Below, in pieces: positions 1-17,855 of a DNA stretch of 64,000 bases. Under the pieces are notes generated by a model. It saw only the letters and a program-made list of their open reading frames with translations. It was not told the DNA's origin and did no database searches. A program made the translations under genes and the position numbers. The DNA is taken from positions 2,225,001 to 2,289,000 of the forward strand of contig OU696588.1 of the NCBI GenBank assembly GCA_916048095.2, in the 5' to 3' direction. The DNA comes from Sacculina carcini (Eukaryota > Arthropoda > Thecostraca > Sacculinidae). How positions within the stretch are numbered: the stretch's first letter is position 1; every line of letters starts with the position of its first letter.

Positions 1-37
1 CAGTTGTATATTTGAGTATTGTCTTTGTTTGTTGCAG

Positions 38-94
38 GAGTATGCAGACAATTCCAGTTGAAGAGGTGCTCGCCGAAACAAGATTCCGACGAAG
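38..94 (+). CDS. Pax2/5/8: Candidate upstream Pax exon
   Basis: A good acceptor (pyrimidine-rich tract ending ttgcag at 37) is followed by 57 open bases and a donor, gttagc, at 95. Only the frame ending in phase 1 is compatible with the next exon, which starts with the last two bases of a codon. It reads '...[11 protein letters not shown]' and joins to '[10 protein letters not shown]'. It enters in phase 1, so at least one more 5' exon is needed outside the window. The short length and absence of a conserved motif keep this tentative. Confidence 0.45.
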
Positions 95-3000
95 GTTAGC
101 TTATCAGGCATATATTTGTTGAGGAGTTAGATAAATATATTGTCAATTTTTATTTATATTTATTTATAATTTTGTTTTGCAACTCTCTTTCTCTATATAA
201 TTCTTTACTTTTCGAACTCTCTTTCTCTCGACATCTTTAGGGTACTTCCGGTACACATGGGGCCACCGCAGTGTGGCAATAGTGCTTGCACTCTTCCCAT
301 GCTACTGGAGTTGCCTGTAATTTATAATAATAATAATACTTATTATTAATGTATATGTTGGGTAACAATCAATAACATGGTGGATGAAAGCATGCTGGAA
401 AAATTGGCGATGCTGCTGAGCAACACGTTGTGATGTACGAAATTGATATTTGTTTGAAAATGGCAGAATCAGGATAAACTATTACAGTGGTTCTCAACTT
501 TTTACAGTGTTTGCAATCGTTTCCAATCAGCGGTCAGTTCTCGCACTCCACCCAAAACATTTTTTGAAGAGGGTGAAGCAAAAAAGTTGTTTTCTATGAA
601 AACAGTATAGAACATACGTAAATAAAATTATTTGGTTGACTTTTTTTCCTTCGGGATTTATTGCACCATTCGGGAGCCAGCCTTAGATAGTGATCGCACC
701 CCTGGGGTACTCGCACCCCTGGGGTACTCGCACCCCGGGTTAAGAAACCCTGAACTATGAGAACACTGAAACACAAAGCCACTTACACTGATTTTTCAGG
801 ACAAGGTGGAGTGAATCAACTAGGAGGAGCGTTCGTCAACGGTCGACCTTTGCCCGAGTATGTTCGACGTCGGATTGTCGAAATGGCAGAGAACGGTGTG
901 AGAGCTTGTGACATTTCGAGAGAGCTGCGTGTCAGCCACGGTTGTGTCAGCAAAATTCTCTCCAGGTTCGTGAGTGAAAGAGATTAAAACCGAGCTCACA
1001 CGAGCCCGATTATTGACCAGACCAGCGATTGGCCTCCTGTGACGACGGCTCTAGAAGAACTGGTCAAAGAGATGCACAAACACTATACCAATTGTTAGCT
1101 GTTGTGAACGAGAAGTAACACATCACTGTAGGCAGATGGTTCGATATATAGCATCGACAGCGGTAAATTATATGAATTTGATGGTGCGCCATGAGTCGCA
1201 ACAATATATGGACTTATCCAGTTTTCCTGGTCATATCCTGGACATATCATAGCATTGGATCAAAAGCCAGAGCCAAATAGGTACAACTTATATATAAAAC
1301 TTATTAAGTAAATATAGGATCAAGCATTTGAATTAAAAAAATATCCATATCAGAATCAGGTTGTTTTGTCAAAGCAGGTTTGTTTGCTCCGGGGTAAGTT
1401 AACTTTAAGCGTCAGAGCCGCAGCACAATTGAAGCTTGTCGCATCACAAATTATCTTCGATCAACATCAATGCTTTACATGCTGAGTTATACGTTCAGGT
1501 ACCAGGACACGGGCTCTGTTCGACCCGGAGTCATTGGCGGATCAAAGCCCAAAGTGGCCACACCACATGTGATAGAAGCGATCGCCCGCTACAAACGCCA
1601 CAACCCGACGATTTTCGCGTGGGAGATTCGCGAGCGTCTAGTGAACGACATGGTGTGCGACCCGGACTCAGTGCCCAGCGTTTCCAGCATCAATAGGTGG
1701 CCACAAACACATACAAAACTATGTTTCACACACGCGTCCACATTATCATAAGAATTTAGGATTGAGAACGTTTTTTTCAAATGCGGCCCATTGCCAATAT
1801 ATCCTTTGCTATTACAGCACATACAAAAGAAACGATAAAATAAGAATCTAGATAAACATGAAGCCGAGTAATTTATTAGGCCAGCTGCAAAAAACTACCC
1901 AGCAATGTTGCTTAAACATTCTATCGATTGATCGTGTATCAACAATGACTTGCCTAAAGCAGTAACTTCCCCTCGATTCCAATAAGCTTTCATTAAACTT
2001 CTCGTCGATTTCAATAAATGAAAAACGATGGTATATTCAAAGCAAATTTACCGAGAAATGTCAAGACTTCATGGGTTGTTTCTGAAATGTATGCCATTCG
2101 TTTTTCATTTTTCTGTCAAATTCATCTACTTTCTTTTTATCTCATTCTAATTTTTATATTCCCCTACTTTTTATTTTGTGGACTCAGTGGTGTATTGGTA
2201 GCACACCCGCCTCACAAGCGGGAGGTCCGTGTTTCGCAACCCGGCGGAGCAGAATTTCTTGGGCGAATTCTACAATCCAACAGCCCCTGTCCACCCAGCA
2301 GAAAATGATGGTACCAGATATCAGTCATTTGTTTTGTCATGCATTCTGGGGAGGTGTTCCTCTCTAATACGTCTTCCATCCTTTGGCGCCATAGCGTGGA
2401 GAGGGTCGGCTCTGCCGTGGCAGGGAGCTGCACGGAACACACCTGTGTGTGTTCATAAGCTTCGGCATCTTCCCCTGTAGCAGCTGTAAATTTAGTCAGC
2501 TGGCCTTTAACCATAACCATTTGAAGCATATCTTTCTCCGCTAATGGTTTATTCTATCTCGTATCGTCTTTGATTCTTTGTTCCCTCTTGGACTTTCCTA
2601 TAGAATGCGCCAGACAGTGCGCCAGGTCTGCCTGGGAAACGCTGACAGATCTGTTGCACACACTGTTGCAGGATTGTTCGCAACAAGACCAACAGCGGCG
2701 AGTGCAGTCCGATATCGTGTGGAGACGGCGCGTCCCGAGACACGGACAATGACGATACAAGCACGGCGACATTGGGACGAACACTTGGTCTTACAGCAGC
2801 AACACATGCCGGCAATACTTTGACAATCTATCCGGCGACCATAAACTGCAGCCGATCATCAAGGGATGCGCAATATTCGACATTATTCAACCCGCCGACG
2901 ACAGACAACTTTGACACCGAAGAATTTCTCGAGAACATCGCTGAAAGTGAGCTGGGTTTGCTATTCTGATAGAGCGTAATTTATATCGAGCGTTGTATAT

Positions 3001-5697
3001 GCATTTGTTAGTTTAGCAGGACCGCACTCTAAACTGTCAAGGGCCTCAAACCTTTGTGTCGAGTAGTTCCCAACCTTTGTACATAAATTCCTAACGCTGT
3101 TGAACAAATATTACCATTTACATGGGAGGATTACATTGCCAATTTGCCTGGAAATTATTATAACAACAATTCATTAACTATAATATTTAATATTACTGTA
3201 CGTGGAGGTATAAAGCTTACGTTTTCAACAGCAACCCAAATATTACGGGAAAATATAATAGAATAGCACAAATAATTGCCGAATAAGCAGAAATATTGAA
3301 TTCACCATTTTATGATCGACAAACGTAACGTTCTAATTTACATCAGCGCACAATTATAGCAAAAGTTATTCCCGGTGAATTTAATTTTTTTTCTCACGAT
3401 TCCGCTATATATATTTGGCATGCAATTTCCGTGTAATTGTTCAAAACAGTTTTTTACATTAAATGACATGTCTTATGTTCTCTTGCTATTGAATTGATTT
3501 TCCAATGCAATGATATTTTCAAATATCTTCACAGACGCTGACTATACTTGCAACAGAACTGCTGAGCGACTAAGTGAGAGTGAAACTTCAATGGTTGGTT
3601 GCACACAAATTCAACATTCCGAATTGAATCTGAATTAAATCATATATATGACATTTAAATTTTCGGATAGTCCTGTATAGAGTAATCATATTTTTATCAA
3701 GATTATACTGCACTCATTTTGAGCTTTACTGATATGTGTCAACTCTTTGAAAATATACAAGAGGTTAAATGCCTAAATCGCGCAAAAATATTTCATTAAA
3801 TAAGCTATGCACATAATTTTGGTCAAATTCTTACATATTGATCAGGAACAATTCGATATCGTTGTTCTCTTCACAGACACAAGAACAGCCGGCAATATCA
3901 TTGTCGCGTGATTTTTATCAAAGTCACGTCACGATTGATACCCCGGAGAACGTGGTCAATTCTCCATCAGACTCGCTTGCAGAGCTCAGCTCAGCGTCTG
4001 CAGCATCCAACGCATTGCACACGGCAGATGCGTCTGTAATGGGCTCAGCACTGATGATATCCGACAGTCTGGGACTTTGCCAGCATACACAGGCCAATGA
4101 CAACTCGATTTTGACAGACTTCGGCCTTTTCGACTCATCTCTCGATGACGGTACCTGCCAAGTATATGAATTACTTCTAGTAATCCTTAGATCAGTATTG
4201 CCTAGCCTTTTTGTGAACGAGTACCACTTGGAGGTTTCGTGCAGTCGCCGCGTACCACGTGGTTCCTAGGAAACTCAGTCCGATCATATTCCACTGTCTA
4301 GATAATTGTACAAGTAGAAAACACGGATCAACTGAATAAACAACTCAATCCGAGGACTGTATCTGCTTCTTCTCCACCAGCTGGCCAATGTAGGGTATAC
4401 ATTTGCTCACAGCACATCGTCACATCAAACATTTTTGTGAAGTAAATATAAACCAAAACATTGTTCATGACCCCGAAAGTATTCGCGTACCACCTGGAAG
4501 GCGCATGAATACCACTAGTGGCACACGTACCACTTGGTGCGGGAACCACTGCATTGGATCATTGACATATTGGATGTATTTATTATTTGTTTGGGAGTAG
4601 AGTGGATAGGAGTAATTCCAATAGCTGGACTATTTGGGCGGTGTGTGCAGAGTCGTCACAACCGCCCCCCGGTCGGGAAACCCCGAGTATTTAGGACCCC
4701 CGTTGACTCACGCATGATATTGAAATGTATCATAGCGCATAAAAGTACCTTTAGTCCCCAGAAAACAGAGAGGCTGTCCCTAACTACATTTTCCCAAAGT
4801 CGGACCTTTATTATAATGGTGTTTTATATAAAATGGGAGCCCCAAGTATGACCTATTGGAGGAAGGGGGCCATAAGGATTTGCGTTGGCTCTGGTTTGTC
4901 AATTATCTTTACCTCACATACAAATTGTATCTTATGAACAATTCATGTCATCAACAGTGTTTAACACAGGCTTGTTGGTGCGTGTGTGTGTGTATGTGTG
5001 TTCATGTGTTTGCCCGTATATTTCAACAGGCGACATGTTTCTAAGCGCTCTACCATCTATCGACCCGCACTGCAATGCCACCATGGAAGCCAGCTGCATA
5101 GATGGCGCTGTCGTCGGCAGACAAAGTCACTCCACTTCACTGCCGTCTACCAACGGCCCTGGCGATGTTGCAGCCAGCTCCCATGCAGACGATAAATACC
5201 AGAGACAGTGCGGTAGTAAATTGACACCCGATCTCTGTGCAGAATCAAACCCAACCTCCATTCAGAGGTATGCTAGCATTGCTGATAGTTTCTCCTATGG
5301 CAAAGACACGGGCATTGAAGTGGCAATGGCTGACAATCCGACGGAGCTGGTAGGATGCGAATCAACGTTGAATACATTGCTATCTTGCAGTGCCCCGAGG
5401 GAGACCAGCGACTACACATCAATCACAGCCCAGCACATTGTTCTAGGCAGTGACCATTCATCTCCCCGGTACAAACTAGACAAAACCGGTGCGCCCACGT
5501 GTGATCTGGGGACGTTCTCCTATCTCTGCGCGTCAAATGGCGATGAGGAAGCTCACAGGACACAGGTGCTAGCTCCTTTGCCTCCAGTATACACGGTGGA
5601 GTCCTCCCTATTGTCACCCTTCGAGCTAAATCCCTTGCGACCGTACACTTCTTTAGGACACCTTTTCTCGTCAGATTTGAACACGGCGTTAGTATAG
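38..5697 (+). CDS. Pax2/5/8: Pax-2/5/8 paired-box transcription factor (5' partial, 7 exons)
   Basis: This gene encodes a nuclear DNA-binding regulator of the Pax-2/5/8 group. The model joins exons 38-94, 800-965, 1499-1696, 2672-2946, 3535-3593, 3877-4150 and 5030-5697; all phases agree and the frame ends at TAG 5695-5697. A complete paired domain is split over exons 2-4: '[18 protein letters not shown]', '[11 protein letters not shown]', '[12 protein letters not shown]' and '[10 protein letters not shown]'. '[11 protein letters not shown]' and '[10 protein letters not shown]' favour Pax-2/5/8 over Pax-6. The 166 and 198 bp exons and their phases match what I recall of vertebrate PAX2/5/8. 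The roughly 370 residues after the paired domain are Ser/Thr/Asp-rich, and I see neither a YSIxGxLG-type octapeptide nor a partial homeodomain. The start codon lies left of the window. The paired domain is certain; the C-terminal exons rest on phase and acceptor quality. Confidence 0.88.
185..335 (+). repeat. AAT-tailed short interspersed repeat, copy 1
   Basis: Copy of a family of about 150 bp: 'gaactctctttctct', 'catcttta', a core 'tggggccaccgcag', 'cccatgctactgga' and a tail of (aat)n. Further copies are at 15832 (-), 17505 (+), 34575 (+), 45608 (-), 46100 (+) and 53136 (-). Confidence 0.75.
484..747. mobile_element. hAT-type MITE-like element in a Pax intron
   Basis: The left end 'cagtggttctcaac' and right end 'ggttaagaaaccctg' form imperfect inverted ends of the kind common in hAT MITEs. 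The right part has a threefold 'ggggtactcgcacccct' repeat. It ends 53 bp before the paired-domain exon at 800. Confidence 0.5.
800..965 (+). CDS. Pax2/5/8: Pax exon: N-terminal (PAI) half of the paired domain
   Basis: The acceptor is tgatttttcag at 799 and the donor is AG|gttcgt after 965. The exon gives 54 full codons plus split codons at both ends. It encodes the N-terminal paired subdomain, with the beta turn '[13 protein letters not shown]' and the recognition helix '[11 protein letters not shown]'. Substitutions such as EYVRRR and [10 protein letters not shown] show strong divergence from vertebrate PAX2. The donor is weak (GTTCGT). Confidence 0.95.
1499..1696 (+). CDS. Pax2/5/8: Pax exon: C-terminal (RED) half of the paired domain
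   Basis: The acceptor acgttcag precedes G1499 and completes the Arg codon split from exon 2 (AG|G); the donor is AG|gtggcc after 1696. The exon is 198 bp and reads '[19 protein letters not shown]', '[12 protein letters not shown]' and '[10 protein letters not shown]'. The phase 2 borders on both sides match vertebrate Pax-2/5/8 exons as I recall them. Confidence 0.96.
   Translation, partial: VPGHGLCSTRSHWRIKAQSGHTTCDRSDRPLQTPQPDDFRVGDSRASSERHGVRPGLSAQRFQHQ
2178..2520 (+). mobile_element. tRNA-Val-like SINE, copy 1 (full length)
   Basis: The head resembles tRNA-Val with anticodon CAC: 'gtggtgtattggtagcaca' (A box), 'cccgcctcacaagcggg' (anticodon arm) and a B-box-like stretch. The shared body runs through 'ccacccagcagaaaatga', 'gcattctggggagg' and 'taagcttcgg' and ends in 'cctttaacc'. 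It lies in a Pax intron. Confidence 0.88.
2672..2946 (+). CDS. Pax2/5/8: Pax exon: end of paired domain and linker
   Basis: The acceptor ctgttgcag precedes G2672, completing Arg and continuing 'IVRNKTNSG', equivalent to the IIRTKVQQ-type end of the paired domain. The rest is an acidic, Thr-rich linker ending '...[15 protein letters not shown]'. The donor A|gtgagc leaves phase 1. No octapeptide is visible here, where Pax-2/5/8 proteins usually carry it. A SINE copy ends about 150 bp upstream. Confidence 0.85.
3535..3593 (+). CDS. Pax2/5/8: Pax small linker exon
   Basis: Fifty-nine bases lie between atcttcacag and ATG|gttggt. The phase 1 entry and phase 0 exit fit both neighbours exactly. It encodes '[20 protein letters not shown]'. 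There is no domain; support is phase continuity, a good acceptor and an open frame. The donor gttggt is weak. Confidence 0.6.
3877..4150 (+). CDS. Pax2/5/8: Pax transactivation-region exon
   Basis: The acceptor is gttctcttcacag before 3877. The donor GACG|gtacct after 4150 leaves phase 1, matching exon 7. The product is Ser/Asp/Ala-rich with a hydrophobic end, '[18 protein letters not shown]', typical of a disordered activation region. An alternative donor CAA|gtatat 17 bp downstream would break the frame and was not chosen. A MITE lies 40 bp into the next intron. Confidence 0.72.
4193..4551 (+). mobile_element. MITE family C, copy 1
   Basis: The ends are 'cagtattgcctagcc' and 'gggaaccactg'. 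The interior shares 'gtacaagtagaa' and 'ctgcttcttctccaccagct' with copies at 16307 (+) and 57725 (-). It starts 43 bp after the Pax exon 6 donor. Confidence 0.65.
5030..5697 (+). CDS. Pax2/5/8: Pax terminal coding exon
   Basis: The acceptor tttcaacag lies directly after a GT-rich run. The exon starts in phase 1 ('[12 protein letters not shown]') and stays open for 222 codons to TAG. The composition is Ser/Thr/Pro with several Tyr-Thr-Ser clusters and no homeodomain or other known domain. It was chosen because its phase continues exon 6 and the frame is far longer than neighbouring chance frames. Confidence 0.75.
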
Positions 5698-5742
5698 CCA
5701 GGGGAAATCGGCTGTTATGCTTTAATTGATTTTTGATTGTGC

Positions 5743-5748
5743 ATTAAA
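5743..5748 (+). promoter_or_regulatory. Putative Pax polyadenylation signal (ATTAAA)
   Basis: An ATTAAA hexamer lies 46 bp after the Pax stop codon. It would give a very short 3' UTR, so it may not be the main site. Confidence 0.35.
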
Positions 5749-7883
5749 CTATATGTATTTTTCTACAAGAGCAGTAATTGAGCGATAGTTTGTGTAAATG
5801 ATACAATTCAAAGGGCAGCATGAAGTTTGCTTAGGCTGTATTTAGGTCAATTGAGTTTCTCAATATGTGTTTGAAATCCCTAATGATCCCCAGAATTCTA
5901 GAGATCCCTGAGATTAGTGCATTTGTCTTTGTCCGTGACATATTTTCGTCCTGAATCGCGTTCAATTTCCGAGCGCTCGGGCAGCTAAAAGCGATCTTGT
6001 GCAATCTTGCCGAAAATCACGACGCTTATATGGATCGGCAAATAGTATATATGTGTTCGCCAAATCGACACAAATCCATGCGGGCATTTGTGAAAGCATT
6101 TTTTAGTCGCCATCAATCTTGCTCCGTGCAATCGATACAAATAAAGCAAAACAAACGAACATATATGCGTATATATATGATGTATTTTATTTTTAGCTGT
6201 TATTTTAATATTTACTATGTCCATTTGTTCGCTTTTTTATTCACAATTGTTCGGTATGTTTGGTATATTGCCAGCAATGCTTTGTAGCACTGTCGGATAA
6301 TTCGCCGGCAATGTATGAGTGTTGTACTCACTATTGGCTGCATATTGTCGTTGGTATACATGAATGCATGAGTGTGTATGCCTGCGTGCCTTTGTGTGTA
6401 TTTATTGCTGGCACACGACTACAAAAAGCGTGTGCGTTGATTTCTATTGAATTCCTATGTGGCAAATATATCTATTGACATGTATAAGCTGCAAAGTGAT
6501 TGATATTCGAATGGTTTTTCAACAAACACATACTACAGCTGACAAAAAGATATTGCATTTTTCTCATATTCGCCTCATGCAACAATTATGCCAAGTGAAC
6601 ACGCAAAAATCAGTTTGTTGTAATATTAACATTATTGCATGAAAATGTCTAAATATACAACACTTACCTTGTGTACGACAGGACTTGTGATATCTATACA
6701 CAAATACGACAGTAGAGACGTCTATCGGTGGTGGCAAGTAACTAAACAATGACCTTCACCGTTGGCGTTGACCAGAATACTATCTAACCAATCAGCGTCC
6801 GACTAATAGTCACATGACATTGATCCAACGTGGCAGTTATATTTTTGAGACAATTGAAATAAGTATGGCAAAAATTTTATGAAGTAATACTAAATTTATT
6901 TTCAAATCTGCAAATACGAACAAAACTTGGAAAGTTTCAAAAACAAGTTAGTATTCCAAAAGTTGAATATTTGCAAAAAATGATCGGGAAGTAAATAAAT
7001 TTAGATGTTTTGATCAGAATGTATAAATAATAATTTTTATTATATTTATACAATTTAAATTTTATTAATAGCAATATATATATATATATATATATATATA
7101 ACAATTCACGCAAATTGCACTCCAAGTAGTCTTTTAATGTTGTTGCATCGTTCTAATTAGCACGTGCAACTTCAACAGAATGACTTTGAAGTCATATTTT
7201 ACAAAACATCAAACAATAACATATCTATATGTATATATATTATTTGTATTTATAAAACACACAGTAACATCGCGGTAAATCTCGCTGTGTGTATTAGTGG
7301 TAGCATTTTGAGAGATTTCACATCGATCTCGGGCTTTTCTCTTCGCTTCTGTCTCTGCAACATCGGAGGAGCACAATTCACCTGCTGTGAGATCGTGGAT
7401 AAAGCATGTGAAATAAACAGACCGAACACTTGACTGTGAAGCAAACCAAACTTGGCACATATACTTGACTAACTTGTCAATTGTCCATTGTGATACACCC
7501 AACGCTGAATATGCCGAACAACACTCAAGATCGCAAACCATTGACGCAGCACGATCGCAAACCATTGACTCCCTGAGACTGAACTTATTTAAGAGCAAAA
7601 CATACAATGAAACATATAGATTTGGAACGGTTATGTGAGAATAGCATGCACGCTAATATAAAAAACACTTGCTCTGTAAATGACGGCTTTTGCTAGGACA
7701 TAAACATCAACTTCATCAGTCCAAACATCGGAGCGTATACTCCGAGATAAACGCAATACAATGCCGATTTTTTCTCGGACAAACATTCAGTTTGTTGCAC
7801 ACAAAGGCCCGTAATCGTTTTCCTATGACCGGTAGCAGAAATACGTAGACATTGACCGTTGTCTCAGCATTGGCGACCGTTGC
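5749..7883. other. Pax-MARCH convergent intergenic region, no gene seen
   Basis: AT-rich sequence between the Pax stop and the MARCH stop. It includes an (AT)n run at about 7074-7100. Short open frames here show no family motif or paired splice sites. The 3' UTRs of both genes probably lie here. Confidence 0.6.
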
Positions 7884-13842
<5,959 letters not shown>

Positions 13843-14509
13843 AGCTGGACGGCGAGAAACAAAATACAACAGCCAAACAGGTATTGTCGCCTTGTGCTAA
13901 ACAGCGGCCTCCATTTCAGGCGATAAGTGTGGTGTGAACCGTTCAAATTCCAACGTTGCAATTGAGGCGGCGATATTTTTGACACTTTCCCGCATTCAGT
14001 CGTCAGGTACAACTACTTGATGGACGGTGTAGTTTCACAGACCATAGAACCGCAGCTCTCGTGGTGGCAAGCAAATCACGCTGTACTTATGTATCTCAAG
14101 GTACTGACAAAGGCTGGGTGTGATGACTAAGCAGGCATCTTTCGCGCACGGAGTATTTTACCGAAGAATTAGAAGCTACCAATTTGTTGAGGTACACGCA
14201 ACACGGTCAGATCTGTCGGGCAGAAGCACAAACACGTTTTATCAGACCTGGTTGAGTGCAAAAACATGCCCAGTCCAGCAAAAAAAATGTAATTGAACCC
14301 AGTAACCAATTCCCGCGCATTGCAAGGACTAAAAAAACTGAAAAAATAAACCGTCACTTTTCAAAACGAAGCCAAATTCGACATATTATGGTATAAAATA
14401 TTAGACTATATTTTATTATAAATATATTGTATTACATATTATATATATTATTACATTATGCTATAAAGATGCTAACACATATCTTACTCAGCGACAGTAT
14501 ATACAGTAG

Positions 14510-14830
14510 TGTGGATTTGTGTCGAGGCTCGGGGGGATGACAGCCATCATGCATTAGTGTTCAAAGTTGACTCAGTTGGTCAATTGCATATGAGATCCTC
14601 AACCATTTTATGCCTATTCAATTACAACACACATATACCTCAATGAAAGTATATTTCATATAATTTCATACACAAATTTGTCATGTATTTTTATTTTTTG
14701 CTATGCTGAATTTGATGACAATATACCCGATGAACTGAACTCAGCAGAATTTTCTGTGGTATAATTGCATATTCATACCCCCCAGCCCATTTATTGGGGG
14801 TATATATACTCCCATACCCCCCCGGATCTA
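14510..14830 (+). mobile_element. Interspersed repeat family G, copy 1
   Basis: It begins 'gatttgtgtcgaggctcg' and runs through 'atgacagccatcatgcatta' to 'gggggtatatatactccc'. The same landmarks occur in reverse orientation at 35395-35712. Confidence 0.75.
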
Positions 14831-14975
14831 ACCACACGATTAGATACGTGACAATAACTATAGTAGACATAAAACACAATTCATAAATACTTGATATTTA
14901 AAACAAACCAACTGACATAAATATATTTAGAATCAAATCCTCATTTCGATGCAAATCAAGATCGACACAATAAGA

Positions 14976-15275
14976 CAGGGGTTATTAACCGGGGGTGCCA
15001 ACCTGGTTCCTAGGGTGTGCGAGGATTCCTGTAATTATGTTTAAACAAATGATATGTTTAACCTATGCATTGTATTTTTCATCAAAAACGTAGTTTTGCT
15101 TAATTCTCTTAAAGGAGTTGTATGAATCAATATTGAATAAGAAAGCTTTGTTATTACGTCGTTTGTGTTTATATATTTTCGTATACCAATCAAGAATCAA
15201 GAGGGAGCGAGAAGTGATTGCTCATTTGAAATGAGTGCGAGCACTGAGAAAGCTTAAGAAACACGGCTATACGAC
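14976..15275 (+). mobile_element. hAT-type MITE family B, copy 1
   Basis: It starts 'caggggttattaaccgggg' and shares 'gtttaacctatgcatt', 'aaacgtagttttgctta' and 'tatattttcgtatacc' with the copy at 17947. The right end is degenerate ('taagaaacacgg'). Confidence 0.75.
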
Positions 15276-15831
15276 ATTCATTGCAGAGCAATACACAGCG
15301 ATACGATACGATTGCAGAGGGATTCATTGCAGAGCGATACATATGATCTGTTGATTTGACAGCGTCTGTCAAATTAATCTGTTGATTACTGAGCTGAACA
15401 CGGGCTCTACATAGCTAAATATATGTTTACTGCGCACAAAGTTGATTTCGATCTAGACATTGCCGAGCTGGATGTCCTTGCTTTCTCCGTTCTGCATGCT
15501 CTTCTCTGGATGTGGATGCATCATGATAAATGCATAATTGCGCCTGTAGCAAGCAATGATTTTCAAGCGTTGATGATTTTCAATGTTCTTTGTGTGGACG
15601 CTAAATCTAAATCAAATCTTCTGAATAGCTCATAAAACAGGCAGCAATTTTTTCGGGATTGGAAAAAAGATGTTTCAGGCATTATATGCTGTTAATAAAT
15701 TACCCAAGCGGGAATATTTTCTACTCGGTTGAAGATGAAAGAAAATCTTCTAGAAACAATAAGAACAGAACCACAAAGAGGGAGAAATTATCGTGTCAAA
15801 TATTCACAATTTTTGTTCATCCAGATAGGCT

Positions 15832-16030
15832 TATTATTATTATTATTATTATTATTAATTACAGACAAATCCAGTAGCATGGGGAAGAGTGCAAGTGCTA
15901 TTACCACCCTGTGGTGGCCCCATGTACCGGAAGCGCCCAAAAGATTCAGAGAGAAAGAGAGTTTGAAAAGAAGATAATTCTAGAAAGAGAGTTGGAAAAG
16001 CAAATAATAAATAAATAACAATAATGAATA
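15832..16030 (-). repeat. AAT-tailed repeat, copy 2
   Basis: A minus-strand copy whose tail appears as (att)9 at 15832. The core 'ccagtagcatggggaagag' and 'ggccccatgtaccggaagcg' matches the other copies. Confidence 0.85.
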
Positions 16031-16306
16031 AACCATCATCCGATAACACTCCACAATGCCACTTCGCTCACGTTTCTCAATAAGTAACAACAATCAGCAA
16101 TAAATATGTGATTCAGTGTGATTCAATATTGTTTAATAGACACGACTGTGGAATCGTGGAGGAAAACGGATATCAGTTGAACAAACATTTGAAGCGGAAC
16201 AAAGTATTTTTGGCAAAAAATCCGGCAAAAATTCTGGAGACAGATATCATTAAAAGCTGAAACAAAGGCGAAAGAGGAAATCACAATGGATCCAAGTCTC
16301 TACCGC

Positions 16307-16560
16307 AGTGGTTCACAACCTTTTTGTGATTGGGTACTATTCGGAGGCTCCGTAGAGTCACCCTGTACCGTCTGGTCCCAGAGGAAACTCAATTCGATCA
16401 GATATCACTATATTTACATTAATGTACAAGTAGAACACTTAATTTGAATTTAACGATGAGCCGCTGATACCAGATGGGTGGCATCCGGTAACACTTGCAC
16501 AATGTTGCTAGATCTTTGCTGATCATTGCTAAATGACCTTGTGTCAGACACCTGGAAAGG
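16307..16560 (+). mobile_element. MITE family C, copy 2 (degenerate)
   Basis: It starts 'cagtggttcacaacctttt', with 'tgtacaagtagaacac' in the interior as in the copies at 4193 and 57725. The right half is eroded. Confidence 0.6.
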
Positions 16561-16905
16561 TCATTGTGTAGCGCTAGTTGTGCTTGTGGCATAGGTTGGA
16601 AGCCACTGATCTACAGCGAGCCTCTGACTGTCAGAATATCGGACATAAACAATGGCAAGCGACCGCGGACGTTGACAGCGTTCACAACTGACCATGTTCG
16701 GCATGAATGCGCCAAAAATGACAACTAAGAGACAGCACACGCACTGTAGACGGCACGCCATTCAAATACAGTCAATATTGGATCGTGACGCCAATAATTA
16801 TCAGATGATTTCAGCACATACACACACACACACACATACACACACACACACACACACATACACACACTCGTGAGTGGATAATCTGGAGTAAGATATAGAA
16901 GCAAG

Positions 16906-17247
16906 GAACCCAAGAACCAAAGGACCAAAGAACCAAAGAACCAAAGAACCAAAGAACCAAAGAACCAAAGAACCAAAGAACCAAAGAACCAAAGAACCAA
17001 AGTACCAAAGAACCAAAGAACCAAAGAACCAAAGAACCAAAGAACCAAAGAACCAAAGAACCAAAGAACCAAAAGAACCAAAGAACCAAAGAACCAAAGA
17101 ACCAAAGAACCAAATAACCAAAGAACCTAAGAACCAAAGAACCAAAGAACCATAGAACCAAAGAACCAAACAACCAAAGAACCAAAGCACCAAAAATCAA
17201 AGAACCAAAGAACCAAAGAACCAAAGAACCAAAGAACCAAAGAACCT
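16906..17247. repeat. 8-mer minisatellite (AAAGAACC)n
   Basis: About 42 units of 'aaagaacc' with few variants. An 8-bp period is not a multiple of 3, so all three frames stay open as 'GSLVLWFF'-type peptides on the minus strand; these are artefacts. Confidence 0.97.
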
Positions 17248-17504
17248 TGAGCACTATAAATCTTACGCAGGCTCGAGATGTGGGGGATATTGAAAGTATA
17301 GTTTCCTAAACAGGTGTGAATGGGCTTAGTTTAGGTCAGTGTAGTTGTGTAGTTGTTCCTACTAGTGCATTAGGCGTAGTTGAAGCCCTAAAATTTTGAT
17401 TCTGCGCTGTAATGTTATCTTACACTGCTGCACAACTGTATATATATATATATATATACAATCATATACAATAAAATATACACAATTTGATAATCTCATT
17501 CGAT

Positions 17505-17690
17505 TTATAGATTCTTTTTTTGCCTCTTTCTTCATTGGCTTTCATCTTCCTGACTGAACTTTCATTTCACAAACTCTCTTTCAATACATCTTTAGGGCGC
17601 TGGCGGTGCATGGAGTCACCGCAGGATGGTAACAGTGCCTGCACTCTTCTCCCATGCTACTGGATATGCCTGTAACTATTAATAATAATT
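17505..17690 (+). repeat. AAT-tailed repeat, copy 3
   Basis: Shares 'caaactctcttt', 'acatctttagggcgct', 'cccatgctactgga' and the (aat)n tail with the other copies. Confidence 0.8.
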
Positions 17691-17855
17691 GCTATTATAA
17701 TAATAAAAGGATTTTTGTTTTGAGTGTAGAGCCACTCTCCTCAATGTGCAACGTTACTGAGGTCATATACAACAGCCCTAGGACAGGCAGCGGAATGTGC
17801 AGGTATATTGTGCTTGTGAGAAAGGGTCAGTTTGATTCGAATTGTCACCGTAGAC

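Noticed and set aside
2176-2529. Open frames such as 'MMVPDIS...HAFWGG' recurring at several loci
   Set aside because: These are translations of the SINE body and recur in every copy with different stops; the element is non-coding.
16725-17254. 147-residue hydrophobic frame of 'GSLVLWFF' repeats
   Set aside because: It arises from the (AAAGAACC)n 8-mer array, open in all three minus-strand frames; not a membrane protein gene.
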